DNA from: Macrostomum hystrix
Lineage: Eukaryota > Platyhelminthes > Macrostomidae
NCBI GenBank assembly: GCA_950097015.1
Contig: CATNEN010000025.1
Coordinates: forward strand, 930,001 to 994,000
Direction of reading: 5' to 3'
DNA: 64,000 nt
The position numbers and the translations under genes are program-made. Under the pieces are notes generated by a model. The model did no database searches, was not told the DNA's origin, and worked only from the letters and a program-made list of their open reading frames with translations. This document shows positions 23,050 through 35,600 of the stretch, in pieces; the first letter of the stretch is position 1, and each line of letters opens with the position of its first letter.

Positions 23050-23590
23050 ATTCCTCTCTAATCTATCCTCATAGATGAGAATGGATTGCTAATCTATCCT
23101 CATAGATGAGAATGGATTGCTAATCTATCCTCATAGATGAGAATGGATTGCTAATCTATCCTCATAGATGAGAATGGATTGCTAATCTATCCTCATACGA
23201 GCTAGATAAGAATGGATTGCTAATCTATCCTCATACGAGCTAGATAAGAATGGATTGCTAATCTATCCTCATAGATAAGAATGGATTGCTAATCTATCCT
23301 CATAGATGAGAATGGATTGCTAATCTATCCTCATACGAGCTAGATAACAATGGATTGCTAATCTATCCTCATAGATGAGAATGGATTGTTAATCTATCAT
23401 TATAGATAAGAATGGATTGTTAATAAATGCTTGTACATGAGAATGGATTGTTAATCTATGATTTTATATGAGAATGGATTGTTAATAAATGCTTGTACAT
23501 GAGAATGGATTGTTAATCTATGATTTTATATGAGAATGGATTGTTAATAAATGCTTGTACATGAGAATGGATTGCTAATCTATTCTCCTT
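23050..23590. repeat. Minisatellite, 31-bp unit
   Basis: About 17 units of GAATGGATTGCTAATCTATC plus CTCATAGATGA, with a CGAGCTAGATAA variant in the middle and a diverged AATAAATGCTTGTACAT form alternating at 23400-23575. It starts directly after the receptor stop codon. The only nearby AATAAA motifs (from about 23423) are inside this array and could serve as poly(A) signals. Confidence 0.9.
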
Positions 23591-24537
23591 GATGATTCGA
23601 GAAGAATGGAATGTACTGTTGGTGATTTTGTTTTGTCAATCATATTGTCCGAACTCCTCTTGTCTTTAAAAATGTCCTATTGTCCTATTGTCGTATTGAC
23701 CACTTGTTTCATGTTTTCATATTCTGTTTTATTTCATTCAAATTCAAAATAGCTAATTAAGATAGGAATGCTAAAGCGCAACAATGAGCTTGTCTTGATT
23801 TTTATTGTATACGCATTCGTTTTATTGACATACACTACGCAAATACTTTATTTGTATATGTTATTATTGTGGGAGAAGAGGCTTATTCAGAGCAGCTGCA
23901 GTTGAGTCGTTGTTGCGTTGGTCTCAGTCAAACATTGCAGAAGTGAATGCTAACTGAAGCATGTCAGATTAGCCCCCTAGCAGAAATTGAAGTGGCGGCC
24001 AACTACCCACACACAACAGCCTCACTAAAGTATTAACTTTTTATAATCGTGGCTTAAATCTGTCTCCTCACTCACCCTCGCTTTCCCAGCTGTCAGACTT
24101 ATTATTTTAATTCCAACCTGCTTCGATTCTTTTCCCTGACCATGGGGTTTTTTCACAAGCTTTATCCGTATATCTATAGTAACTAGTAGGTCAAGGTCAA
24201 AGGTCACGTCAAGAGCAGCAACAGTTTAATTAAATTACGATTGACTGGTCACGAAAGTTTAATGAATTATTTTATTTTCAATTGCACATTGTCATTCTAG
24301 TGCCTACGAGCTATTGGACAATGACTAAAATGACAACTTTTAACTTGTATTTTTTAATACTTGTACGAGTATCGTGTAAAAGTCTATATTATCTGTGTAA
24401 AGATTCCTTAATCATTCTTTAGAGTTATGTGACTTCGCATTATACATTCAAAAGCACTAATTGCGACTAGCTATGCGCTGAGTTTAAAAAGTTAATTGAA
24501 TTTTGTTTACTTTTTGATTTGATTTAATTTACAGTTA
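23591..24537. other. Intergenic, nothing recognised
   Basis: About 950 bp of AT-rich sequence between two arrays. A TTGTCCTATTGTCCTATTGTC mini-duplication lies near 23685. No coding evidence is seen. Confidence 0.4.
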
Positions 24538-25230
24538 AAGAATCTGGAAGGATTGAGAATGACCCAATCTGAGGATCTGGGAGGATTGAGAATGATCCAA
24601 TCTGAGGATCTGGAAGGATTGAGAATGATCCAATCTGAGGATCTGGGAGGATTGAGAATGACCCAATCTGAGGATCTGGGAGGATTGAGAATGACCCAAT
24701 CTGAGGATCTGGGAGGATTGAGAATGATCCAATCTGAGGATCTGGAAGGATTGAGAATGACCCAATCTGAGGATCTGGGAGGATTGAGAATGACCCAATC
24801 TGAGGATCTGGAAGGATTGGGAATGACCCAATCTGAGGATCTGGGAGGATTGAGAATGACCCAATCTGAGGATCTGGGAGGATTGAGAATGACCCAATCT
24901 GAGGATCTGGGAGGATTGAGAATGACCCAATCTGAGGATCTGGAAGGATTGGGAATGACCCAATCTGAGGATCTGGGAGGATTGAGAATGACCCAATCTG
25001 AGGATCTGGGAGGATTGAGAATGACCCAATCTGAGGATCTGGAAGGATTGGGAATGACCCAATCTGAGGATCTGGAAGGATTGGGAATGACCCAATCTGA
25101 TGATTTGGAAGGATTGAGAATGATCCAATCTGAGGATCTGGAAGGATTGGGAATGACCCAATCTGATGATTTAAAAGGATCGAGAGCGACTCAAACTGAG
25201 GATCTGAAAGAAGGATGGGATAATGTGGAA
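24538..25230. repeat. Minisatellite, 33-bp unit
   Basis: About 21 units of GAGGATCTGGGAGGATTGAG plus AATGACCCAATCT, with single-base variants. The period of 33 keeps frames open on both strands for over 200 codons. In the frames checked, at least some of the variable sites are non-synonymous, so there is no sign of coding constraint. Confidence 0.92.
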
Positions 25231-25439
25231 AACCCAACCATGAAACCATAGCGATAGCTATAACAAAAACTAAGTAAAAGTTGTTGTGACGAAGAACACT
25301 AAAATGTTTATTAAATATGTTCAAAAATGCTGCTTAAGCACGAAATAATTAAAAGTGCTTAGTTATAGATTTTATTTTTAATCTTAGAAGATGAACAAAA
25401 TTATAACATGGCTAGCGAAACTGCATATGTTCGACACTT

Positions 25440-26600
25440 GCTTCTCAAAAACACAGCTTACTCACAAGAAAAAAACTCTACTCACTCACTGCTCAAAAAC
25501 AGTTCTCAACCCCCTGCTAAAAAAACACTACTCACCTACTGCTCAACAACACTAATTACTCCCTGCTCAAAAACACTACTTACCCCATGCTCAAAAATAC
25601 TACTCACTCCCTGCTCAAAAACACTACTCACTCACTGCTTAAAAACACTACTTACTCCCTGCTCAAAAAACACGACTCACTCCCTGCTCAAAAACACTAC
25701 TCACTCCCTGCTCAAAAACACTACTCACTCCCTGCTCAAAAACACTACTCACTCTCTGCTCAAAAACACTACTCACTCTCTGCTTAAAAACACTACTTAC
25801 TCCCTGCTCAAAAAACACGACTCACTCCCTGCTCAAAAACACTACTCACTCCCTGCTCAAAAACATTAATAAATCACTGCTTTAAAACACAACTCACTGC
25901 TTAAAAATCACAACTTACTCACTGCTCAAAATTACTACTCACACACAACACAACTCACTGCTTAAAAATCACTACTCACTCCCTGCTAAAAAACACTACT
26001 CGCTCCCTGCTCAAAAACACTACTCACTCCCTGCTCAAAAACACTACTCACTCACTGCCCAAAAACACTACTCACTGACTGCTCAAAAACATTAATAAAT
26101 CACTGCTTTAAAACACAACTCACTGCTTAAAAATCACTACTTACTCACTGCTCAAAATTACTACTCACACACTACTTAAAAACACTACTTACTAACTGAT
26201 CCAAAGCACTACTCACTGACTGCTCAAAAACATTAATAACTCACTGCTTTAAAACACAACTCACTGCTTAAAAATCACTACTTACTCACTGCTCAAAATT
26301 ACTACTCACACACTACTTAAAAACACTACTTACTAACTGATCCAAAGCACTACTCACTGACTGCTCAAAAACATTAATAAATCACTGCTTTAAAACACAA
26401 CTCACTGCTTAAAAATCACTACTTACTCACTGCTCAAAATTACTACTCACACACTACTTAAAAACACTACTTACTAACTGATCCAAAGCACTACTCACTG
26501 ACTGCTCAAAAACATCAATAACTCACTGCTTTAAAACACAACTCACTGCTCAAAATCACTACTCACTCACTGCTTAAAATCACTACTCACTCACTGCTCT
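25440..26600. repeat. Minisatellite, ~24-bp unit with longer-period blocks
   Basis: Units of about 24 bp (CACTACTCACTCCCTGCTCA plus AAAA) are homogeneous at 25560-25860. From 25860 a composite block of about 130 bp, with variants TTAATAAATCACTGC and ACTTACTAACTGATCC, recurs several times. The array ends about 90 bp before the bL9m-like stop codon. Confidence 0.9.
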
Positions 26601-26692
26601 AATCAAAACAGTAAACGCAAACTGGAAACAGTGTTTAGAATGATAAGTAAAACTATAAGAAAACTGAAGCTAGAGACTAAAAGAGCTAGAGT

Positions 26693-27676
26693 CTACTGTT
26701 TTCGCACCCGAGTCCTATTAGATTTTAGCAGGCGTTCAAAATCCGGCGGTCCCTGCTGTCGCATGTAGTTCTCAAACAGTCTCTCGCCATCAGGCAGTGA
26801 CGGGCTTGGATGCATCTCAGTCAGCCAATTGTCAATGTCAATCTGGGGCAGTTGGACTGGCGGTAGGCTGCCGCCGCTGCCTCCGCCTCCGGGCTCGCCC
26901 AGTGTGACGGCATGCAGCGACGCCTTCACCTGGACAGTGACTCGATTGTTCAACTGGACGCCAACGCGAAACACGGCGCCACCGCTGGCGCTGCCAGCCT
27001 TCTGACGCTGGGCAGATCTAACAGCCAGTTTAGGCAGCTTGTCAGGCATTTTAATAGCCTGCCTGGGCACTTCGATACCGTAGCGCCGGAATGCCACGCA
27101 CAGGTGACGCTCGGTTAATTGAAATTGGTCAGCCTGGCTAACGATTGCAGCCTGATTGACTGGCACCAATAGGTGCATTAGTTCCAGTGTGCGCTGCAAC
27201 TGATACAGCGGACCAGTGAATACGCGAGCGTCTCTCCACGCGCCGCTACTATTAGTAGCCTGATTAGCGGAGGCGCCGCTACCCAGCTCGGATTTAGATG
27301 CAATAGTAGCCCAGCCAAGCGGATAGAGATAGTGCCAATAGCGGGATCTGTGGACATAGGCTAGCTGGCCAGCCTCGCCAAGGCCGGGCACATCGCGAGC
27401 CAGCTTAACGGGCAGCAGCTGCTCAGAATCTGGTCGCTTAGCCAGCAGATCAGCTGTCTCATATAGTTTGCTATAGATTGGCACGCGGTTGGGATAATCG
27501 TCTATTTCCTGCAGCAGCGGCCGGTCATCCAGCTCTGGATAGGGTCGGTCAAGCTCGTGCTTGCGAGCTACAATCACTGTGCCTCGACGTGGCGATAGCA
27601 ACCACGACTGTTGCCAGGCGATTGAGCGCCACAGTTTAGATACTAGAGAATGCTGCAATTTCAAATATTTAATCAT
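26693..27676 (-). CDS. MRPL9: Mitochondrial large ribosomal subunit protein bL9m-like
   Basis: A structural protein of the mitochondrial large ribosomal subunit. A single open exon runs from the ATG at 27676 to TAG at 26693-26695, 327 residues, longer than typical animal bL9m (about 270). The basic, hydrophobic N-terminus (about residues 1-30) suits a mitochondrial presequence, followed by RRGTVIVARKHELDRP. The bL9 core signature is at about 87-123: LLPVKLARDVPGLGEAG, then VHRSRYWHYLYPLGWA. A C-terminal half with ERHLCVAFRRYGIEVP and a Gly-rich linker follows. A TTG 12 codons upstream is in frame, but the ATG is preferred. It lies downstream of PSMD2 on the same strand, about 1.9 kb away. Assignment rests on motif recognition. 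Confidence 0.75.
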   Translation of the reverse strand: MIKYLKLQHSLVSKLWRSIAWQQSWLLSPRRGTVIVARKHELDRPYPELDDRPLLQEIDDYPNRVPIYSKLYETADLLAKRPDSEQLLPVKLARDVPGLGEAGQLAYVHRSRYWHYLYPLGWATIASKSELGSGASANQATNSSGAWRDARVFTGPLYQLQRTLELMHLLVPVNQAAIVSQADQFQLTERHLCVAFRRYGIEVPRQAIKMPDKLPKLAVRSAQRQKAGSASGGAVFRVGVQLNNRVTVQVKASLHAVTLGEPGGGGSGGSLPPVQLPQIDIDNWLTEMHPSPSLPDGERLFENYMRQQGPPDFERLLKSNRTRVRKQ

Positions 27677-27844
27677 GTTTTTAAACCGTTTGCCTACATA
27701 AGTGGTCTTCAATCAACAAATAAGCCTATATGTATTGAAAAACGTTAAAATAAGATACGGCTCGTAATTTTCTTTCAATCACTATCTCAATGAGTTAAAA
27801 TGCACAGTTGGCTAGAGGCATAAAAGAAATGTAGAGTTAGGAGA

Positions 27845-28645
27845 ACGATAGTGAGGGTAAGAGTAATAAGATAGATGGGTAGCGGAAGAATAAATGGAAA
27901 AAACAGAGAAAGATAGAGAGAGGGCAGAGAGATAGGAAGAAGGGGTAGTAAGATAGAGAGAGGGCAGAGAGATAGGGAGAGGGGGTAGAAAGATAGAGAG
28001 AGGGCAGAGAGATAGGGAGAGGGGGTAGTAAGATAGAGAGAGGGCAGAGAGATAGGGAGAGGGGGTAGAAAGATAGAGAGAGGGCAGAGAGATAGGGAGA
28101 GGGGGTAGTAAGATAGAGAGAGGGCAGAGAGATAGGGAGAGGGGTAGTAAGATAGAGAGAGGGCAGAGAGATAGGGAGAGGGGGTAGTAAGATAGAGAGA
28201 GGGCAGAGAGATAGGGAGAGGGGGTAGAAAGATAGAGAGAGGGCAGAGAGATAGGAAGAAGGGGTAGTAAGATAGAGAGAGGGCAGAGAGATAGGAAGAG
28301 GGGTAGTAAGATAGAGAGAGGTCAGAGAGATAGGAAGAGGGGGTAGTAAGATAGAGAGAGGGCAGAGAGATATGGAGAGGGGATAGAAAGATAGAGAGAG
28401 GGCAGAGAGATAGGAAGAGGGGGTAGTAAGATAGAGAGAGGGCAGAGAGATAGGGAGAGGGGGTAGAAAGATAGAGAGAGGGCAGAGAGATAGGAAGAGG
28501 GGGTAGTAAGATAGAGAGAGGGCAGAGAGATAGGAAGAGGGGGTAGTAAGATAGAGAGAGGGCAGAGAGATAGGAAGAGGGGGTAGAAAGATAGAGAGAG
28601 GGCAGAGAGATAGGGAGAGGGGGTAGAAAGATAGAGAGGAGCAGA
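27845..28645. repeat. Purine-rich minisatellite, 40-bp unit
   Basis: About 20 units of AAGATAGAGAGAGGGCAGAG plus AGATAGGGAGAGGGGGTAGA, with GAAGA and GTAGTA variants. The plus strand is nearly all purine. The minus strand reads as a Ser/Leu/Pro-rich frame (LSLS...) that is an artefact of the repeat. Confidence 0.92.
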
Positions 28646-29628
28646 AATATAGAAAGAGAGACAGAAACATTGAGAAAGGAGTAAAATAGATGGAAGTAGG
28701 ATGGAGAATAAGCTAGAGAGAATGAGAGAGAGATAAAGAGGGGGAATAAGGTAAAACTATATGACCTATTACAAAGAGAGCAACATAATAAACTATACGT
28801 ACCTTTAAATATAAGACTAAGCAAAAAATAGGAAAAAAAAGACAAGAAAAACTGTTTTCTGGGTGGACAAAAACGCGGAGAGAAAAAGTAAGCACACACA
28901 CACACACACACACACAAGAAACAGACATAAGTGGGGCTGGAGAGTGGGATCGGCTGTCCACATGGGAAAATTGTTTATTTGTTTGTTTATTTAGGATAAC
29001 AAGCAAACAGAAGCACTAAGAGACACGGCTATTTAGGAATCTTGAACAGTATTTAGGAAAATTTATCTTAGCTTGACAAATAAACCAGACTTACTATTTT
29101 AGCTGCTGATAATTGACAAACAGACTAAGACGCGGGTGGCATTGAAAATCGATTGCAGGCGCTAGGTTAGATATACTACTCACACCGCTGATGCACTTAA
29201 TGATAGTAGTTGCGCTTTCTGTCGTTTAAAGTTACAAGTTTTCCTTATAGAAACCGGGATACCGATATAGAAACAAAAAAGACACAGGTTGCATAAGTAT
29301 ATTTAAACAAATGTTTGTATTTGTTAATAATTTGTTTGTGAGCGAGGCAGCAAAAAGGACTTGTTTAATTAGTTCTTTTTAACTACAAAACACCAATAGG
29401 AAACTATTCAATCATTAGACAGACGTTACAATTTTCTATTTTCCCTTTGCAAATTTATCCTCATTTCTACCTACTAAGTTACAAAAGTAGTATCAGAAGC
29501 GCTTTTTCGACAATTTTCGTCTATTTTTAGTCTGAAAAAGTTTTTAAGTAGACTAAATACGTATAAAAGACATATGCCTCCAGTGTATTAAAGTATAAAA
29601 TAGTTTTACGAACGGCTTGTCTAACTTC
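28646..29628. other. PSMD2-bL9m intergenic region with a CA microsatellite
   Basis: AT-rich sequence that includes a (CA)n run of about 25 bp at 28890-28916 and TTTG repeats near 28975. It presumably holds the PSMD2 3' UTR and the bL9m promoter. No specific signal can be assigned. Confidence 0.4.
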
Positions 29629-32600
29629 TCAAGCCTGATAGTTGGGATTCTTTCTTAGAATGATGAAACCCTCCAGAGGCAGGCTGCTAACTGGTTCGTA
29701 CTCTTCGGTGGCTAGTTCGGCGCGCTCTCCGTGGGCTAGCAGAACCGGCGTGGTGTGTGTCTGGAAGCCGGTGATGGTCTTTGGCCGGCCGGCTTGGCCA
29801 ACGGTGTCCACGGCTTGGCCAACTCGAACTGGGACCTGGGCGATCAATAAGTAATAAGCATTTCTTATTTACCGATTAATTGGGCAAGATAAAAACTCTT
29901 TAGCTACATAAAGCAACTCAGATAAAAAATACTCCAATCCAAAAGCTGCTACTCAGACCCAAAAGCCAGTTAGACCTAACAGCTACTCAAAGTCAATAAA
30001 AATCTACTTAAATTCAAAAGCAACTTAAAGTCAAAAGCTAATCATACCCATAAGGTAGCCAGACCTAAAGCTACTCACACCCAAAAGCTACTCAAAGTCA
30101 ATCAAAAGCTCATTAAACCAAAAAGCAACTCAAACCCGAAAGCTAGTCAGACCCAAATGCTACTCAAAGTCAAAAGATACTCAAAGTAAAAAGCTACTCA
30201 AACCCAAAGGGTACTCAGACCTAAAAGCTACTCAAACCCAAAGGGTACTCAGACCTAAAAGCTATTCAAACCCAAAGGGTACTCAGACCTAAAAGCTATT
30301 CAAACCCAAAGGGTACTCAGACCTAAAAGCTACTCAAACCCAAAGGGTACTCAGACCTAAAAGCTATTCAGACCCAAAAGCTAATCAAAGTCAAAAGCTA
30401 CTTAAAGCAGAATGCTAATCAAACCCAAATGCTACTCAGACCCAAAAGCTGCCAAGGTCAAATGTTTCTTTAAGTCAAAAGCTACTCAAACCCAAGGGGT
30501 ACTCAGACCTAAAAACTACCCAGACCCAAAGGCTACACAACATAAAATACAATAATAATTGAGAAATTATTCACAACGCAGACAGACCTGCAGCGGCTGC
30601 ATCTCGGCGTCGAATGTCATGAGCAGACGCGGCTGAATAGCGGGAGTCAGATAGAACAGCAGGCAGTCCCAGCCATTAGCCAGCAGCAGGCGGCGCATAT
30701 CCAGGCCGGCCACTAGGACAGTCAGTAGGCCGGCTAGAGCGCCGGGATTGTTTAGGAACTTGTCCGAATGAGACGGCGTCAGTGTCAGAGTGCCTTTGCC
30801 CAGATGGGTGAGACCTTGGGCTAGTCGGACAGCGAATAGGGCCAGCGGATCCTTAGCGTGATAGCCGGCTAGTTGACGGAGCATAGCAGCCAGGCGGGCA
30901 TTGTTAGTGCCAGCGCCGCAGAGGCCCATGGCCAAGATTGAGGACAGGGCCACTTCAATGTCAGAGTCGTGCGAAAATTTGCTCAGCAGGTCGAGAACCT
31001 TTGGAATTATATGGGTAACAAAAGAGATTTAAAATTGGATTTTTTCAGATCTAAGATAGTGAAATTCCTGTGGTCTGATCAACCAGTCAGAGATGAAGGC
31101 AGCAAAAAAATTGATCACATATCACTGTTCATAGCGAGATTAAAATCTTGTACCTGTGATCACACTCTCTGGTCATAGTACAATGTCGCACTGCTGTGAT
31201 CACAGACTGAGTGATCATAATTCAAGGTCACACACCTGTGATCACAGACTAACTGTTCCTAATCGCTGAGCAAACCAGTAACACTAAGTCCACATTAGTT
31301 CTCACCTTAAGCTCAGGATTGGAGGTGTAAATCAGGCCCAGAGCTAGCGGCACCGCACGTTTAATATTAGCCTCGCCGAAGCGCAGCAGGTGGCCGAAGA
31401 TGCGGAAAGCCATCTCCTTGCCAACATCTTCGCCCATGGCGACCAGGGCGACGCCGAGCACGGCTACGCCCTGAGCATAGGCAGTCGTGGCCTCATCAGA
31501 TTTAATCTTGGCAGCTTCGGCAGCCGCTGCAGTGCCAGCGGTGCTATTGTTCTCAGGCGGCCGGCTGCTGCTAGTCGAACGGCCGCCAGTGCTCCCAGTG
31601 CTGCTGGAACCGTCGCCGGCGCCAGGCTCTTCTTGAGCCTTCTCGCTGAGCAGATGAAGCATGCTCTGCACTTTGAGCACATTGCCTGTGCAAGCGTAGG
31701 CGCAGGCTTCGCACAAAATTCTGGCTAGAGATCTGATTGGCTCTTCGACAGCGGCTAAACCGGCAAGAACCGGTTCCGCAGCCTCCTGCCTGCCAAGACA
31801 GCAGAGAGCCAGGCCGAGAGCGTGCAGCCTGGCTAGCGGCTTCACCCGGTCGGCTGGCGGAGCCTCCAGGAGGCTCTGCAAAATGCTGGACGTCACATCG
31901 GAGTGCAGGGTTCCAGCCGCAATGACGCCACAGGACAGAGCAGCCAGGGCGGCCTGCTCCGGCTTGCCCTGCTCAGTGATTAGCGGCTGTAGGCGGAAGA
32001 TGGCTGATTCGCCGCCGCTACCCCGGCCGGCGTAGGCTACGCCAAGGCCAATCAGGGCGGCCTTGTTAAGGCAGGGCGTCTTGTGCTCAACGTAGTCGGC
32101 TAGGAGAGCCAGGGCCGGCTCGCATTCGTTGCGCACGCCTGAGTTCACAACGCCGCAGGCTAGCAGGGCGCCGGCTTTGATGTTGTCATCCTTGAGTATG
32201 AGGGAATTGAAATTGTCGATTTAAAACCCTTTTGCGTTCTGTGTGTCTGTGTGTTCTGGGTTTTGCTATGGGATTCGGGTATATTGCTATGGGATCTGGG
32301 TGTATTGCTATGGGATCTGGGTGTATTGCTACGGGATCTAGGTGTATTGCTATGGGATCCTGGTTTATCGTTTGTGATCAGGGTGTACGAGTCTTGCTAT
32401 GGCCGGGGATCTGGGTGTATTTTTATGGGATTTGAAAGCATTGCTATGGGATCTGGGTGTATTGCTACGGGATCTAGGTGTATTGCTATGGGATCCGGTT
32501 TTGTCGTTTGTGATCAGGGTGTATTGCTATGGGATCTGGGTGTGTCGCTAAGGGATCTCAGGATCTGGGGTGTTGCTATGGGATCTCGGCGCGTTAATTT

Positions 32601-35600
32601 TTGAAGGTGTCTTTTTGAGATCTAGACCAGTTGGAGGTACCAGTTGCTAGAGTATCAAGATAACTGCTAGGGTATCTATCTGGGATGCCTAGACAGGTAA
32701 AAATATCAGAGGCACATCCACTCACCTGCAGGTAAAGGTACTTGTCAATCTGCACTAGTCCGCCGTCCACATCCCAGAGCAGCAGCCAGCCCAGGGTGGC
32801 CACAGCAGACATCATGCCTGCATCCTTATTCCTATAGATCCACTTCATCTTGCTGTCCTCGTCCATTAGCAGTTTGTCACGACCGAAGCCGCAGTTAACC
32901 AGGCCATTAACATAAGATGAGGCCAGATTCTGTCTAGCCGAGTCCACTGTCCCTGTGCCGATGCGTGTGGGCTCCAGGTGCGACTTGTATATGTCCTCAG
33001 GTAGCTAGATTGAATAATTGTGAGATGTTGGATGTTCAGAGTTACAGCAGATTTTAATTATCACAATGCCTGATTAGACGCATTTAAAATGGTGGCAATT
33101 GTAGAATTAGGTAGATGTTGAGATTTCAGGCGCTTATGTGTTAAAGTGAGAAAAAGGCTAGATTCCCTGTAAAAAATTCGGCTGCTTCTTCGGCGGGTTT
33201 TTTGTGCAAAATAGGAGTGGAATCTACCAAAAACCCCCCTTATCTCGCAAGAGTTAAAGAAACCACCCAGGAAGCAGCCGATGTAACCGTAAATTGTGCG
33301 GGAACTGCCGAAGAATCACCCGAACCAGTGGCCCATGGGACAACCAGAGAATTCTTTACGGGCGATTCCTCGGCGGTTTCTGAGCATGGAATCTTCCGAA
33401 CTGGGTGATTCCATTTCGCCACCAAGAAGCACGAGAAAAAGCCCAGTTAGGTAGATTCTAAGCATGGAATCATCCGATTGGTATGTTTCCAGCGTTCGGC
33501 TGTTTCTTTTTCTGGAAACACCGCAGATTCCAACTGGAATCACCCAAAGAAACATCCCTATTTTTAGCGGGTTTTGGTTAAAGTCGCAGAGTAAGGGTAA
33601 ACATTGGGCGATAATTGTAGGATTATGGGGAAATCTGGCGATAATTGTAGGATAATGGGGAAATTAGGCGACAGTCGCATAGTTAGGCAGAAATTAGGCG
33701 ACGCGCGTCAAATGCAAGAGATCGAATAGCGCATGGTATAATACTGATGGTAGAGTATTACCTTGGGTTCCATTATGTCCAATTCGCGACCTAGCGCATG
33801 AAAGTGCTCATTAAGGCGAGCGTTGGCCATCAGTTCGCTGAGCAATTCAGCATCATCGTAGGCGTCTTCGTCCCAATCAGCGGCGAATTGTTGTCTACCT
33901 AGTAGGCAGGCCAGCTGCTTTCTAACAGTGGGATCAGGGATGTCCGCAAACTGTTTGGAGACCATTTCGGGATTGTTTAGCTTTAAAGCGCATCGCATTG
34001 CGTTGCCGTGGTCGCCAAATTTCAGATAAATTCGCCTGGCAGTGTCTAGTACAGCTGTCCAGTCTTCGTCTGGTAGGTAGGGCACGCAGCTGGTGAGGTA
34101 CAGACAGACGCGCTGGTAGTTAGCCTGGATTTCAGCCATTGGGGGAATAGTTTTAGTCAAGTTCGAATTCAATTGATTGGAGCAAATAGTTATCGATATA
34201 GTATCGATTATAGTTTACTTATCAGTGGGAGAGACACATAGCTCATGGAGAGACACATAGGTCATAATGGAGTGTAGCTCATGGAGAGACACAGGTCATA
34301 ATGGAGTGTAGCTCATGGAGAGACACATAGGTCATAATGGAGTGTAGCTCATGGAGAGATAAATAGGTCATAATGGAGTGTAGCTTATGGAGAGACAAAT
34401 AGGTCATAATGGAGTCTAGCTCATGGAAGAGGCACATAGGTCGTGATAAAGTCTGGCTCCTGAGAGACTGTACAAACATAGGGACATGGGTAATGATAAA
34501 TTCTAGCTCATGGATACTGTACAGACATGGGTCATGATAAATTCTAGCTCATGGATACTGTACAGACATGGGTCATGATAAATTCTAGCTCATGGATACT
34601 GTACAGACATGGGTCATGATAAATTCTAGCTCATGGATACTGTACAGACATGGGTCATGATAAATTCTAGCTCATGGATACTGTACAGACATGGGTCATG
34701 ATAAAGTCTGGCTCCTGAGAGACTGTACAGACATGGGTCATGATAAATTCTAGCTCATGGATACTGTACAGGCATGGGTCATGATAAAGTCTAGCTGATG
34801 GATACTGTACAGGCATGGGTCATGATAAAGTCTAGCTCATGGATACTGTACAGGCATGGGTCATGATAAAGTCTAGCTGATGGATACTGTACAGACATGG
34901 GTCATGATAAAGTCTAGCTGATGGATACTGTACAGACATGGGTAATGATAAAGTCTAGCTGATGGATACTGTACAGACATGGGTAATGATAAAGTCTAGT
35001 CTCTGAGAGAGAGAGACATAGGTCCTGATGAAGCTCTAACTCATGGATACTGGAAAAATAGATTCCAATTGATTCAAGCCCATGAAAAGTACACACCTGT
35101 CCAGTGTGCCTCTCCAGCATAGCCAGTTGGCCAGTTTCAACGCACAGATCGATAGCCTCAGACTCAGCATTGTGGCCCATGTGATAAGGTATGATCTGTT
35201 CGCACAGTGACAGCAGCTGTTCCCGGGTGACTCGAATTCCAACAGCAGCCGGTGACGGAGTGTCCTCCTCCATTGGCTCATCGCCTTCATCGTCGTCTTC
35301 GGTAAAGTCGTCTTCTTCAACATTGTCGGCACCCTGAGTAGCCTCTTGCTGCTGCCGTTGCTGTTTCTGCAGTTTTCGCTGCTGACGCCTCTGACGCAGC
35401 ATTTGCTGCTGCTCGGCATCGGCCATGGCCTCCCATTCCAGGACGCACTGACCAGTGAGGTGGCGCACATACTCGTGGCCCCAGGCACCAATTTCTTCAG
35501 TGCTGCCTAAGAATCGAAAACGCAGCGAATCTGTTCGAAATTCTTCTTTATCAACTGCGGTCATGGCCAGTACCGAGACAATGTCAGCGCATAGATGCTT

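Noticed and set aside
24524-25324. Long open frames on both strands over the 33-bp array
   Set aside because: The 33-bp period keeps frames open trivially. Variable sites are non-synonymous in the frames checked, and there is no splice or start context.
27787-28917. Minus-strand Ser/Leu/Pro/Tyr-rich frames of 277-376 codons
   Set aside because: They are the complement of a purine-rich minisatellite and a CA microsatellite, with no conserved composition beyond the repeat.
33708-34172. Start of PSMD2 exon 4 at an upstream ATG
   Set aside because: The acceptor TCCAG|GCT at 34124 is in phase with exon 3 and aligns with the family. The upstream codons are intron read-through.
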